DNA of 31,613 bases from a virus, in IMG/VR virus record IMGVR_UViG_3300008259_002412, positions 1-31,613 of that record; one strand, written 5' to 3'. The translations under genes were made by a program, and so were the position numbers. The first letter of the stretch is position 1. The number at the start of each line of letters is the position of its first letter. The notes beneath the pieces are model-generated. The model saw nothing but the letters and a program-made list of their open reading frames with translations, searched no databases and was not told the origin of the DNA. Of the stretch, positions 9,074 through 16,789 are shown piece by piece.

Positions 9074-10370
9074 AAGTCTTAAACTCTGGGATTACTGTTA
9101 ATAAACTTTGGTTGCGAGTACTGTCTAATGCATAGTTAAATGATAGAAAATCTTGCCACAAGTTATGTTGATCCTTTGCACGTAAGTAATTGATATTGTC
9201 CTTTATCTGCTGTTGTGTTACCTTTTCTAGTATAGGATGTTTAACAACATTACTAAATGTGTGGACTTTTTTACTGATTGTCTCAAGACGTTGTATAGCC
9301 AACTCTTTGAGTTCATGTGGTAATACTTGTGCTGAAAGACAATTGGGATAGCTAACACGATGACTATAGAACACAATATTCATTTTGTTGATAAAATAGT
9401 CGATACATTCAGCAGCCTGTAGTATATTGCCTGCTTGTGCGGTAAACGCACCTACTACACGACTTACGTTGGGTATTGTTTGAATTTCTTTTATGTTTCT
9501 TTCAACTTCACTAAAGTCACCGTTGCCCCTTATATAATTATATACATCGTTGATTCCATCAAGGCTAACGTTAACTGCAATGCTTCTAAAGTATGGCCAG
9601 TAATCATGTATTGTACGTCCCTTGCTGATACCAAGTGTAGTTCCATTAGTAGCATACTTGAGTTCAATGTTCTTCCCATATGGTTTCAGCATGTCTAGTA
9701 TCTTATAATGTTGTGGGTCCATTAATGGCTCACCACCTGCAAACTCTACACGCCTAAAGTGTGGTAATAATTTTTCAAAACTCGCCCACCAGTTGTCAGT
9801 ATCATCAAATGCACCTATGTACTTGCCCGGCTTATTTACCAATGATTCAATTGTGGGAACTAAAAAGTTGTTTTCTTTTTTATAAAACGGTACAACTTTA
9901 TCCCAATCTGTCCAATTAGTGCTGTCTAATGGATTGCACATGCGGCACTTTAAGTTGCATAGATTGTTGAGTTTGATTTCCATAGTAGGAAATGTGAAGG
10001 GTAGTATTTCTTGTAGTGGTGTATCTGGATACAAGTTGATACGTGCTTCGGGTATCACTCCGTTAATATGTCGTTGACGTAGACTTTCTACTCCCTGATC
10101 TTCTAAATCAAAGCAAGGCTTACATACTTCAGGTCGTTCCCCGGATAACACTTGCCTACGTACAAGTTGCATTGTGTCATTATTCCAAATTTCTTCTAAC
10201 GTATTGTCTTGAATATGACCAATTGGCGCACTACGACAACAGACTTTAACTGCCCCATCTTCACGTGTAGCTAGCCCGGTAAAAGGATGCATACAAAACG
10301 TTTTACTTTGATTGTTCAATTGCCCACTCTCTTTCTTTACACCAAAAACACGTGTTACATAACGGAACAT
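9066..10370 (-). CDS. Radical SAM protein with N-terminal twitch-type cysteine domain
   Basis: The 434-residue protein has N-terminal FCMHPFTGLATREDG, a CC pair at 44-45 and CKPC at 83-86, then the radical SAM core with CNLKCRMC (C138, C142, C145) and EFAGGEPLMD. LEEIWNND after the CC pair matches the conserved LxxIWNxD segment common near auxiliary cysteine domains. The architecture parallels the 6776 gene. The ATG at 10370 overlaps the PP-loop gene by 68 nt, unusually long for this genome; AGGA lies upstream. An internal TTG giving MNNQSK just before FCMHPF is an alternative start that would shorten the overlap to about 15 nt. Middle gene of the three-gene operon 11010-8171. Confidence 0.88.
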   Translation of the reverse strand: MFRYVTRVFGVKKESGQLNNQSKTFCMHPFTGLATREDGAVKVCCRSAPIGHIQDNTLEEIWNNDTMQLVRRQVLSGERPEVCKPCFDLEDQGVESLRQRHINGVIPEARINLYPDTPLQEILPFTFPTMEIKLNNLCNLKCRMCNPLDSTNWTDWDKVVPFYKKENNFLVPTIESLVNKPGKYIGAFDDTDNWWASFEKLLPHFRRVEFAGGEPLMDPQHYKILDMLKPYGKNIELKYATNGTTLGISKGRTIHDYWPYFRSIAVNVSLDGINDVYNYIRGNGDFSEVERNIKEIQTIPNVSRVVGAFTAQAGNILQAAECIDYFINKMNIVFYSHRVSYPNCLSAQVLPHELKELAIQRLETISKKVHTFSNVVKHPILEKVTQQQIKDNINYLRAKDQHNLWQDFLSFNYALDSTRNQSLLTVIPEFKTYA

Positions 10371-11010
10371 ATTGTCCTGTTATGTAATTTTTATAATTTA
10401 AATTGTCAAACACACCCTCACAACTTCTAGTCAGTTCAAACAGTTCTAGTAAGTTTTGTTTTCTATACTCTAACAGTATTTCTTTCTTTTCTAAGAATCT
10501 AAAAGGATGAATAGCAGCCTTACCCATATGCGTAGTATACTCTAGATGCTTGTTAGACTCACTAGGATCAATGTCTCTAGTATACATCCCGGCAAATTCC
10601 ACTGCTTTCGGGTTACGTGTTACTGCGTTATAATATACATCGATATCATGTGAATAGCATATGTATTCAGCAAAAGACCGTAACTCAATATTGTCACCGC
10701 TGACACTTTTTCCATACTCATCAGTTAGAATGGGTCCTAATTCTCCCCACTCCATTTCAGGTGGAATAAAGTTCTCATGTCTAAACATCTTAACATTAGG
10801 AAACTTAATCTGTAACCAATTATATACACCAAGAGCATCATTTCTTTGCCAGGGCTTTGTTTTCCAGCATCTAACATGTGATATTATATGCAGTTCTTGG
10901 TGTGTAATTTGCTGACATATAAGAAATGCTAGCAATGCACTGTCGGCTCCACCACTTAGACTAATAGATATCTTTTTCCAACTATCATCAAAGTGAATAT
11001 TCATGTACAT
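10303..11010 (-). CDS. QueC-like PP-loop ATPase
   Basis: The 235-residue protein has the P-loop variant ISLSGGADSALLAF with SGGADS at 19-24, the adenylating PP-loop of the N-type ATP pyrophosphatase superfamily. The C-terminus carries CEG...CNTCFWCKERE, a four-cysteine zinc-type motif as in QueC/ExsB (7-cyano-7-deazaguanine synthase). The middle is diverged from canonical QueC, and no queD, queE or folE partner is in the window, so I call it QueC-like. Such enzymes activate a carboxylate or carbonyl with ATP. The late-type box upstream overlaps ATG 11010 and ends 5 nt before the in-frame ATG at 11004 (M3), so 11004 is the likelier start. First gene of the operon with the radical SAM genes at 9066 and 8171. 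Confidence 0.82.
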   Translation of the reverse strand: MYMNIHFDDSWKKISISLSGGADSALLAFLICQQITHQELHIISHVRCWKTKPWQRNDALGVYNWLQIKFPNVKMFRHENFIPPEMEWGELGPILTDEYGKSVSGDNIELRSFAEYICYSHDIDVYYNAVTRNPKAVEFAGMYTRDIDPSESNKHLEYTTHMGKAAIHPFRFLEKKEILLEYRKQNLLELFELTRSCEGVFDNLNYKNYITGQYVPLCNTCFWCKEREWAIEQSK

Positions 11011-11017
11011 ATTTATT
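11010..11017 (-). promoter_or_regulatory. Late-type promoter box AATAAATA for the PP-loop operon
   Basis: On the minus strand AATAAATA ends 5 nt before the ATG at 11004. It matches the T4 late box TATAAATA at seven of eight positions, and lies back to back with the box at 11034-11041. Confidence 0.6.
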
Positions 11018-11033
11018 AGCTACTGGTCTGTGT

Positions 11034-11041
11034 TATAAATA
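11034..11041 (+). promoter_or_regulatory. Late-type promoter box TATAAATA
   Basis: An exact T4 late consensus. It ends 2 nt before ATG 11044 and 5 nt before ATG 11047. No Shine-Dalgarno fits between box and start, so the mRNA may be leaderless with 11047 as start. Confidence 0.75.
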
Positions 11042-11043
11042 TT

Positions 11044-11727
11044 ATGATGCTTAAAGAATTAAATCACACTGTACCAAAAGATATTCTAGACAAAGCCATG
11101 GCAGAATTTTCTTACAGTGATTTTAAGACACCCATTAACGAACCCACTGGTAATTTTTTCTATAGTCCATGGACTATTAGACCAGAGTTCAGAGACACAA
11201 TATGGGAATCTATCTTACAGACACTGCCTTATCCGATCGGAGAAGCAAGATTAATAAACTTAAAATACGGAGTCTGCTATCAAAGTCATGCAGATATAGA
11301 TGATAGATATCATTTAAACATACAGGGTGACATTTCTGCACTGATTAATTTAGACACAAACACAATGTACCCTATAACTACAGATGGTAAATGGTACGAA
11401 ATGGATGCGTCAAGTAGACACAGCGCCGCAAACTTTGGATATGTAGAAAGAATACAGTTAGTAGTTAGAAAGCTATTAAACAAAAACAATGTATCGAATC
11501 CAACAATGGTTGTTATAAAGAGTAAAACAGATAATGAATTTAGCAATAGATTTCTATTTGATAATCACCTAAGCGGACTTCTCAACATCTACAACAAAAA
11601 CAACATTATTACAGATTTCAATCCTACTAGCAAAGAAGTCAAACTCTGTATTAATTCAGATTACATTAGTGAATTAGAATCTAAAATGTCTGAAAACTTT
11701 TACATATTAAGGAATAACAATGATTAA
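11044..11727 (+). CDS. Fe(II)/2OG oxygenase-like (Asp/Asn hydroxylase type) protein
   Basis: In the 227-residue protein SHADIDDRYH gives the HxD metal pair (H82, D84), RHSAANFG the distal histidine (H126), and R136 in VERIQLVVRK is the usual 2-oxoglutarate anchor. This is the double-stranded beta-helix (jelly-roll) signature. LKYGVCYQSH before the HxD and the RHS-x2-N context recall aspartyl/asparaginyl hydroxylases. The C-terminal 80 residues (VIKSKTDNEF onward) are extra and unassigned. The late-type box suggests ATG 11047. First gene of the three-gene operon to 12959, overlapping the next by 8 nt. Hydroxylation of a protein side chain is the family expectation; the target is unknown. Confidence 0.75.
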   Translation: MMLKELNHTVPKDILDKAMAEFSYSDFKTPINEPTGNFFYSPWTIRPEFRDTIWESILQTLPYPIGEARLINLKYGVCYQSHADIDDRYHLNIQGDISALINLDTNTMYPITTDGKWYEMDASSRHSAANFGYVERIQLVVRKLLNKNNVSNPTMVVIKSKTDNEFSNRFLFDNHLSGLLNIYNKNNIITDFNPTSKEVKLCINSDYISELESKMSENFYILRNNND

Positions 11728-12406
11728 CAATGACGGATGGGAATACATTTACAAATTAACGAACGGATATCCCTGTTCTACAAATATATTATATACCCCA
11801 ACTATAAGTCCAACAAAAGATAAGATGTGCTTGCACTTTACAGTTGATTCACAAGTATATATGAATGGTAGTTGTGTAGGACGAACAACAGAGTTAATGG
11901 AAGATTTCTTTCAAAGAGAACTTAAATATCTTACACTATTTCAAGATAAGCCATGGTGTCCAAAGTTGTACGAAGTCGATTATGTCGAAAGAAAGATACT
12001 AATTGAATTTAATAAAGAGAGTTTGAACTGGCCTGTATATACTGAGGGTCGTTCATTAACTGATGAATTTCCCAATTGGGAACAAGATTTATACAACATC
12101 ATTGAAGACTTATATAATTCTGGATATATTAAGGCTTCATTATACCCCCATTGCTTTTTTTACTCTAAAGACGGTGTATTAAAAATGATAGATTATTATG
12201 CTACACTTGAACAAGGTAACACATTAATGCATAAAGACTTAATTGAACCAATTATTGGCGTAGACAGTCAAGAACGTTTTATTGAAGTTAAAGAAGGTGA
12301 TTACTATCAGATGGGAGGTCATTTTAAAAATTCATTAAAAACGTGGATTAAGTGGCCCGGTAATCCATTACCTAGGTTCTTCGATCAATTGTTTGGGGAA
12401 TCTTGA
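11720..12406 (+). CDS. Kinase-like fold protein, probably degenerate
   Basis: The 228-residue protein has a central pattern resembling a minimal protein-kinase-like lobe: FFQRELKYLTLF (an alpha-C-like helix with Glu67), KLYEVDYVERKILIEF (strands leading to a hinge), then GYIKASLYPHCFFYSKDG and LKMIDYY, which sit where the catalytic loop and DFG would be. The catalytic HxD and DFG aspartates are not both recognisable, so it may be a pseudokinase or bind a nucleotide or sugar. It is a paralogue of the protein at 17892, with matching order xxxxQREhKYLsLh, DYVxxKI and xYPHxFF/xHPSSYF. AAGGA (11707-11711) precedes the ATG. It overlaps the upstream 2OG gene by 8 nt. The kinase-fold call is inference. 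Confidence 0.6.
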   Translation: MINNDGWEYIYKLTNGYPCSTNILYTPTISPTKDKMCLHFTVDSQVYMNGSCVGRTTELMEDFFQRELKYLTLFQDKPWCPKLYEVDYVERKILIEFNKESLNWPVYTEGRSLTDEFPNWEQDLYNIIEDLYNSGYIKASLYPHCFFYSKDGVLKMIDYYATLEQGNTLMHKDLIEPIIGVDSQERFIEVKEGDYYQMGGHFKNSLKTWIKWPGNPLPRFFDQLFGES

Positions 12407-12407
12407 T

Positions 12408-12959
12408 ATGACGCCTGTTAACGCAGAATACGTAAACATTGATGTACCATTTGACTGGGCTAGTATATTAGATAGTTTAAAAGATAAAGAGGGTGTTGAC
12501 ATAACACCTGACCCTAGTATTTGGCGAATGGAAGTTCCTGCATACACTGAGATATTAAATATTTGGAACGATGCAAACTATAAACTTGATTCAGTTAAAT
12601 GGACTAACTATTACCCGGGTGAACATTATGATACGGGTGATATTGACGAAACGCTATGTAAGATACTTAATGTAAAATTAAGACGTAGTTGGATCAGTAG
12701 AATTGATCCGGGTTATTCAGCACCCTGGCATTGGGATGTTGAAGATGACCCAGAAGAAGTGGGCGATGCATTAAGATATACTGTGTTCTTGGGGGACGCT
12801 AAACTGGGGCATATCTTTATATTAGGTGAGGAAGATTACTTTTTCAATGTTAGACACGGTACAATGATTAAATGGAATAGATATGATGAGTGGCATATAG
12901 GAATGAATGCGGGATTAGTTCCTAAATACATGTATCATCTTAAAGCTAAACGTCTTTAA
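12408..12959 (+). CDS. Fe(II)/2OG oxygenase-like protein
   Basis: The 183-residue protein has SAPWHWDVEDDP (H108, D110) as metal pair and DEWHIGMN (H163) as distal histidine, with RYTVFLGDAKLGHIFILG as the connecting strands of a jelly-roll. A basic 2OG anchor is less clear; K173 in VPKYMYH is a candidate. GGGGAA (12395-12400) serves ATG 12408, which starts 1 nt after the kinase-like stop; the TTG at 12393 is a weaker alternative. Third gene of the 11044-12959 operon, and its 3' end overlaps the convergent SDR-like gene by 14 nt. Target unknown. Confidence 0.75.
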   Translation: MTPVNAEYVNIDVPFDWASILDSLKDKEGVDITPDPSIWRMEVPAYTEILNIWNDANYKLDSVKWTNYYPGEHYDTGDIDETLCKILNVKLRRSWISRIDPGYSAPWHWDVEDDPEEVGDALRYTVFLGDAKLGHIFILGEEDYFFNVRHGTMIKWNRYDEWHIGMNAGLVPKYMYHLKAKRL

Positions 12960-13497
12960 GCGTTCTCCACTTACGTAATCTGTTGTCGTTTACTTTATCT
13001 ACATAAATTAAAGGTATGTCGATATTAGACTCAATGATGAATTTAATTGTTTCAACAATATCATCCGGGTCTATTTTAACATCTTCTTCTACCCCAAATC
13101 TTTGAAACCCACTGGTTATCAAGTGTGTAGTCTTTATATGCTCACTAGCTAACTCTAAGCTAGCATTTCTTATACACAATTTCTCATCACCGGTAATTGG
13201 ATCAAGATGTTTCCACTCGTCAAATTCTAGTATAGTTCCTATACTAATGATATGCCCATTATCTAATATACTAGCAACGTCACGCAATACTCTTTCTTGA
13301 AACCCTAATTCAACCTGTGAATGATTAATAAACACATTAAATTCTTTAACTATGTTTAGGAATCTACTATATCCTTCAACTGTCTTTAAGTCATACCCCG
13401 TAGTTCTACTAATAAACACTGTGTCCGGGTAATACTTCAATAAACTTTTAGTAATCCCTCCGTGATTAGGATCACCGGTGCATATAATCTTAGTCAT
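12946..13497 (-). CDS. Short-chain dehydrogenase-like (Rossmann) protein
   Basis: The 183-residue protein begins MTKIICTGDPNHGGITKSLL, a TGxxxxGG-like dinucleotide-binding loop, followed by strand-ending VFISRTTGYDL. FNVFINHSQ stands at the position of the SDR NNAG motif, and GHIISIGT at the catalytic-serine strand. The usual YxxxK is not obvious (LCIRNASLELASEH occupies the region), so it may be catalytically altered. At 183 residues it is shorter than classic SDRs (about 250). Last gene of the six-gene minus-strand operon 17850-12946, overlapping the upstream 2OG gene by 8 nt. It may oxidise a hydroxyl placed by a neighbouring oxygenase, or reduce a sugar-like product; this is inference. 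Confidence 0.65.
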   Translation of the reverse strand: MTKIICTGDPNHGGITKSLLKYYPDTVFISRTTGYDLKTVEGYSRFLNIVKEFNVFINHSQVELGFQERVLRDVASILDNGHIISIGTILEFDEWKHLDPITGDEKLCIRNASLELASEHIKTTHLITSGFQRFGVEEDVKIDPDDIVETIKFIIESNIDIPLIYVDKVNDNRLRKWRTLKDV

Positions 13498-14014
13498 ACA
13501 ATGTAATTTGTAGTGTATATCTTACTGTATAACTGATATTAACACAGCCATGAATGCATTCAGGATCACTCCATTCAAAGATATCACCTGCTTTATAGTT
13601 AGTTGCTAGAAAGTCATCAAACATGAATATATGCCCGGGCACATAGTCTTGTAAAAACATAGAGTAACGTACAGGGTTCTTTACTCCAATTAAATGCGGA
13701 TCAATGTGCATAGTTTGCATTTGTCCCGGCAACAGCTTAATAAACCACCAGTGCATATTTGTTCTAGTCTCGGGTACTATAGGCATAGTAACTGGAAAGT
13801 CTTGCATATCTTTGCTTCTAGAATTAAACTGTTGGAAATACGGAGTGCTAGTTTCAAAGAAAGGTCTAGCAGTTTCTCTGAATGTATCTAGTGTTGGATG
13901 TCCTGTCCATCTTTCAGGTTGCCATACAGGGATAGTATCACCCTTGCTATGTTCTAAGTGATTCATTAACTCACTAGTGATCCAGGCTTTATCGTTGTTG
14001 ACGTAATTGAACAT
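13490..14014 (-). CDS. Fe(II)/2OG oxygenase-like protein
   Basis: The 174-residue protein has TMHIDPHL (H103, D105), CIHGCVNIS (H155) and R165 in VRYTLQI, a complete facial triad plus 2OG-binding arginine. It is a clear paralogue of the next upstream gene at 14014: both carry WWFxK, LQDYVxGHIF, YKAGDxFE and HGxxNIS...RYTL. ATG 14014 shares one base with the upstream stop (TAATG). Fifth gene of the operon read from 17850. The tandem duplication suggests successive or alternative hydroxylation of related substrates. Confidence 0.82.
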   Translation of the reverse strand: MFNYVNNDKAWITSELMNHLEHSKGDTIPVWQPERWTGHPTLDTFRETARPFFETSTPYFQQFNSRSKDMQDFPVTMPIVPETRTNMHWWFIKLLPGQMQTMHIDPHLIGVKNPVRYSMFLQDYVPGHIFMFDDFLATNYKAGDIFEWSDPECIHGCVNISYTVRYTLQITLYD

Positions 14015-14523
14015 TATATATAATATTGAAAATTTAGTGTGTAGCGGGGAATACCCATACTTATATTAAATGCGCCGTGTCGGTCGGATTCGTTAGTATA
14101 CTCAAACACATCACCTGCTTTATAATCTTTGATAAAATTATGTTCTATGATAAAAATATGTCCTTCAACATAGTCTTGTAACGGCATCCAAAATCGTCTG
14201 ACATTCATATCTGCTAAGTGATTCTGTGGTGCATGATCTTTGTGAAAAGGTATGAAATTACCACAACCCATCTTAACAAACCACCAATCAGTGTGTTCGC
14301 TTAATCCTAAGGGCAGTTCTAATTCGAACGGAAAGCTACGACTTTCATAACTCTCCCAAAAGGTATCTTCTAGCTTATATCCATAACCTCTTAATTTATC
14401 TAATGGATTACCAGATCCATATTCTTTTGGATCAATTCTAGGGTGTTTCTCTCCATTGTTATTACTGAGATAGTCTATCCACAGTGGATTAATCCAGTCT
14501 TTAAAATTTCCTATACATTCCAT
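14014..14523 (-). CDS. Fe(II)/2OG oxygenase-like protein
   Basis: The 169-residue protein has PFHKDHAP (H94, D96), DRHGAFNIS (H149) and R160 in IPRYTLNF. It shares DWWFVKMG, MPLQDYVEGHIFII and DYKAGDVFEYT with the 13490 protein and differs mostly in the first 70 residues, so the catalytic half was conserved after duplication while the substrate-facing N-terminus diverged. It starts on the last base of the upstream stop (TAATG at 14523). No Shine-Dalgarno is evident, so translation probably depends on coupling. Confidence 0.82.
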   Translation of the reverse strand: MECIGNFKDWINPLWIDYLSNNNGEKHPRIDPKEYGSGNPLDKLRGYGYKLEDTFWESYESRSFPFELELPLGLSEHTDWWFVKMGCGNFIPFHKDHAPQNHLADMNVRRFWMPLQDYVEGHIFIIEHNFIKDYKAGDVFEYTNESDRHGAFNISMGIPRYTLNFQYYI

Positions 14524-15326
14524 TAGTATGTCTCCAAATGATCTATGCCTAATTTTTTACGAAAATCTTCCGTAAACTTGCCATCGATTCGTAGTCCGTA
14601 ACTCTGTTCCATGATGCGCTCTCCCCCATGCCAGTCAGTGTCATTCCACCAGGCTGCACGTGTATTCAGATACGTTTTGTCTTTGTTTTCTGGATCCCAT
14701 AGATAAAACGCTTTCTTAGTGTTAGGTCGTACATGTATAAATTCATTACGATGCGGCTTTACTATATTAACGCCGTTCTTAGCATCTAAGTCTCTGTGCT
14801 CGAATGGGATACCATCATGTTCACAGTGAAAGAATATAACACGACCGATTTCTTCAAACACTGGACCAACTAAACTTTCGACCCATTTAACTACATTAGG
14901 AAAGTATTGAGCCTCTGGTGTAAGTTTACGGGGTGCTGTTCTATCATCCCATGAACCTTCTTCCCATAAATAGTAGTATATATAAGGATCATACGCACCC
15001 ATACTCATTTTTAAGTATCGTGTGAATATGTTTCGTTCTTGGAAGTTTTTAAAGTCTTTGGGCATTACTTCTAATCCTGCAATTTTAATAGGATCAGTGT
15101 CCGGCAATTTCATAAACTCTTGCATTGATTCGTAGATAGGCTTCCAATGAATTCTATAACTCATTTTTTCAAAGGTAAAGCCGGGCTCCATCCAAGTACC
15201 TTCTTTTGCAAACATTCTTGCTTCTGCAAAGCCTTTGTATATCTCTGGTTGCATTTTATCAAATGCATTCATATCTAGATATGAAGTCATATCCATATAT
15301 GGTTGATTGTTAATACCTTTAATCAT
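14523..15326 (-). CDS. Fe(II)/2OG oxygenase-like (Asp/Asn hydroxylase type) protein
   Basis: The 267-residue protein carries FFHCEHDGIPFEHRDLD with H177 and D179 as the HxD pair, DTDWHGGER with H233 as distal histidine, and R246 in YGLRIDGKF. NEFIHVRPNTKKAFYLWDPE supplies the jelly-roll strands. The longer N-terminal half (GFAEARMFAKEG, YDPYIYYYLW) is absent from the two smaller oxygenases beside it. The frame extends to a TTG at 15335, but ATG 15326 overlaps the upstream stop as ATGA, the usual coupling in this genome, so I take it. Third gene of the 17850-12946 operon. Confidence 0.78.
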   Translation of the reverse strand: MIKGINNQPYMDMTSYLDMNAFDKMQPEIYKGFAEARMFAKEGTWMEPGFTFEKMSYRIHWKPIYESMQEFMKLPDTDPIKIAGLEVMPKDFKNFQERNIFTRYLKMSMGAYDPYIYYYLWEEGSWDDRTAPRKLTPEAQYFPNVVKWVESLVGPVFEEIGRVIFFHCEHDGIPFEHRDLDAKNGVNIVKPHRNEFIHVRPNTKKAFYLWDPENKDKTYLNTRAAWWNDTDWHGGERIMEQSYGLRIDGKFTEDFRKKLGIDHLETY

Positions 15327-16789
15327 AATTTCCAACTTAATTTTTTATATTTGTAATTTGTAATGAATCTATTTACATTTTCAGACTCATCATTATACCA
15401 CCGCATCTTAATAATATCAGCAACATTGTTGGTATTGTGCTCAATAAACCCTGTCAAGAAATTAAACCCGCTACAACTAAAATTATCAGGGAATATATTA
15501 TCATAGAAATTCTGCATAATGTCAATAGCAGTTAATTGATCCATACCATCATGCTCCCAAATAGTGACTTCATCTAGTCCGGGATAAAAGCTAATGATAT
15601 CTGGTTTTTTATCTATCTTTTTCTTTCTTATACCGTACTTCTCTAAGTTTTTAGAAAACTCACTTAGATTAGACATTTGTGAATTATACTCTGGTATTTC
15701 TAAGTACCACGATGTAACACTTTGATCCTTCCAATTTTGCACACACCAGTCAATACCATCATGAAACGTTTCGGGAGTTTCTTTGGGTAATCCGCAAATA
15801 AGACTGACGGTACCACGATACATATTATGTGGTTCAAAGAAGTTTCTTGCATCAAGTAATCCTTGTTTAAGTTTGACGGGATTCATTCCCTTACCTATAA
15901 TTTTTCCAGCTTGATGATTAAATGTTTCTACTCCGTAAAAATGTCCACCAAGTCCCATAGCTAACATTTTATCCCAATGACTACGTTGATTCACTAATAG
16001 ATCGGCTCGCATAAATGCCATGAACCATGGTTGAAAATCTAAACTAGATACAGCGTCAGAATACTTTTCAATTTTCTCTACACGGTCATTGAATGTTTCG
16101 TCTGCAATAGTATAGTTTTTAACACCCCATTCATCGTAATTAAACTGTAATTCATTTTTAATATCGTCTCTGGATCTAGAAGTATCTTCCTTGACCCCTA
16201 GTATTGGGAAATTACAGAAGTCACATTTAAATTTACAACCCCTACTTGTCTCAATCGTAAGCATTTCAAACGATTCTATAAAGTCTCGCTTCTCATGTGT
16301 GTTTCTATACGTAGGCAGATTCCATGCGGGAAAGTTATGTAATGCTCTAATTACTTTTCTACCCTGATAATCTTCAAACTGTAATCCAGTGTGAAATATC
16401 AGATTTCCTGAGATATGTCTGCATAACTCTAGCATTGCAACTTCACCAAAGCTGTCTACCCAGTAGTCAATGTTTTGTGCGGGTGTAATTAAACATCCAT
16501 GACCACCTAATATTGTTGGAATATTTGGATAAGTTTCTTTTAGCCATTTAGTAAAGTTATTAGTATCTTCCGGCCACCAATTAATAAATGAACTAAATCC
16601 AAAGAATTTAGTGTTAGAATTAACTCTGCTTCTAACAAATTCTTTTAGTTCATCAAGTGTGAATTCAATAGCAAAGTCAAGCACTTCAATATCCCAGCTA
16701 CTGGCCCTTAGATAAGAAGCTATACGATGCGCACCGGTACCCCTGTGACCTCGCTCTTTTCTATAGCTAAACATTAACCCGTGATGCAT
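15323..16789 (-). CDS. B12-binding-type radical SAM protein
   Basis: In the 488-residue protein the N-terminal 130 residues have the cobalamin-domain layout (HRIASYLRASSWDIEVLDF, FFGFSSFINWWPED, PTILGGHG), though the DxHxxG cobalt-ligand motif is not visible. The radical SAM core follows with IETSRGCKFKCDFC (C185, C189, C192), ADETFNDR, GVETFN and GLPKETPETF, the pattern of the large B12-binding radical SAM (Elp3/MiaB-fold) group that includes methyltransferases and ring-forming enzymes. Without the histidine motif, true B12 binding is uncertain. ATG 16789 shares one base with the upstream stop (TAATG). Second gene of the 17850-12946 operon, before the hydroxylase trio. Confidence 0.85.
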   Translation of the reverse strand: MHHGLMFSYRKERGHRGTGAHRIASYLRASSWDIEVLDFAIEFTLDELKEFVRSRVNSNTKFFGFSSFINWWPEDTNNFTKWLKETYPNIPTILGGHGCLITPAQNIDYWVDSFGEVAMLELCRHISGNLIFHTGLQFEDYQGRKVIRALHNFPAWNLPTYRNTHEKRDFIESFEMLTIETSRGCKFKCDFCNFPILGVKEDTSRSRDDIKNELQFNYDEWGVKNYTIADETFNDRVEKIEKYSDAVSSLDFQPWFMAFMRADLLVNQRSHWDKMLAMGLGGHFYGVETFNHQAGKIIGKGMNPVKLKQGLLDARNFFEPHNMYRGTVSLICGLPKETPETFHDGIDWCVQNWKDQSVTSWYLEIPEYNSQMSNLSEFSKNLEKYGIRKKKIDKKPDIISFYPGLDEVTIWEHDGMDQLTAIDIMQNFYDNIFPDNFSCSGFNFLTGFIEHNTNNVADIIKMRWYNDESENVNRFITNYKYKKLSWKL

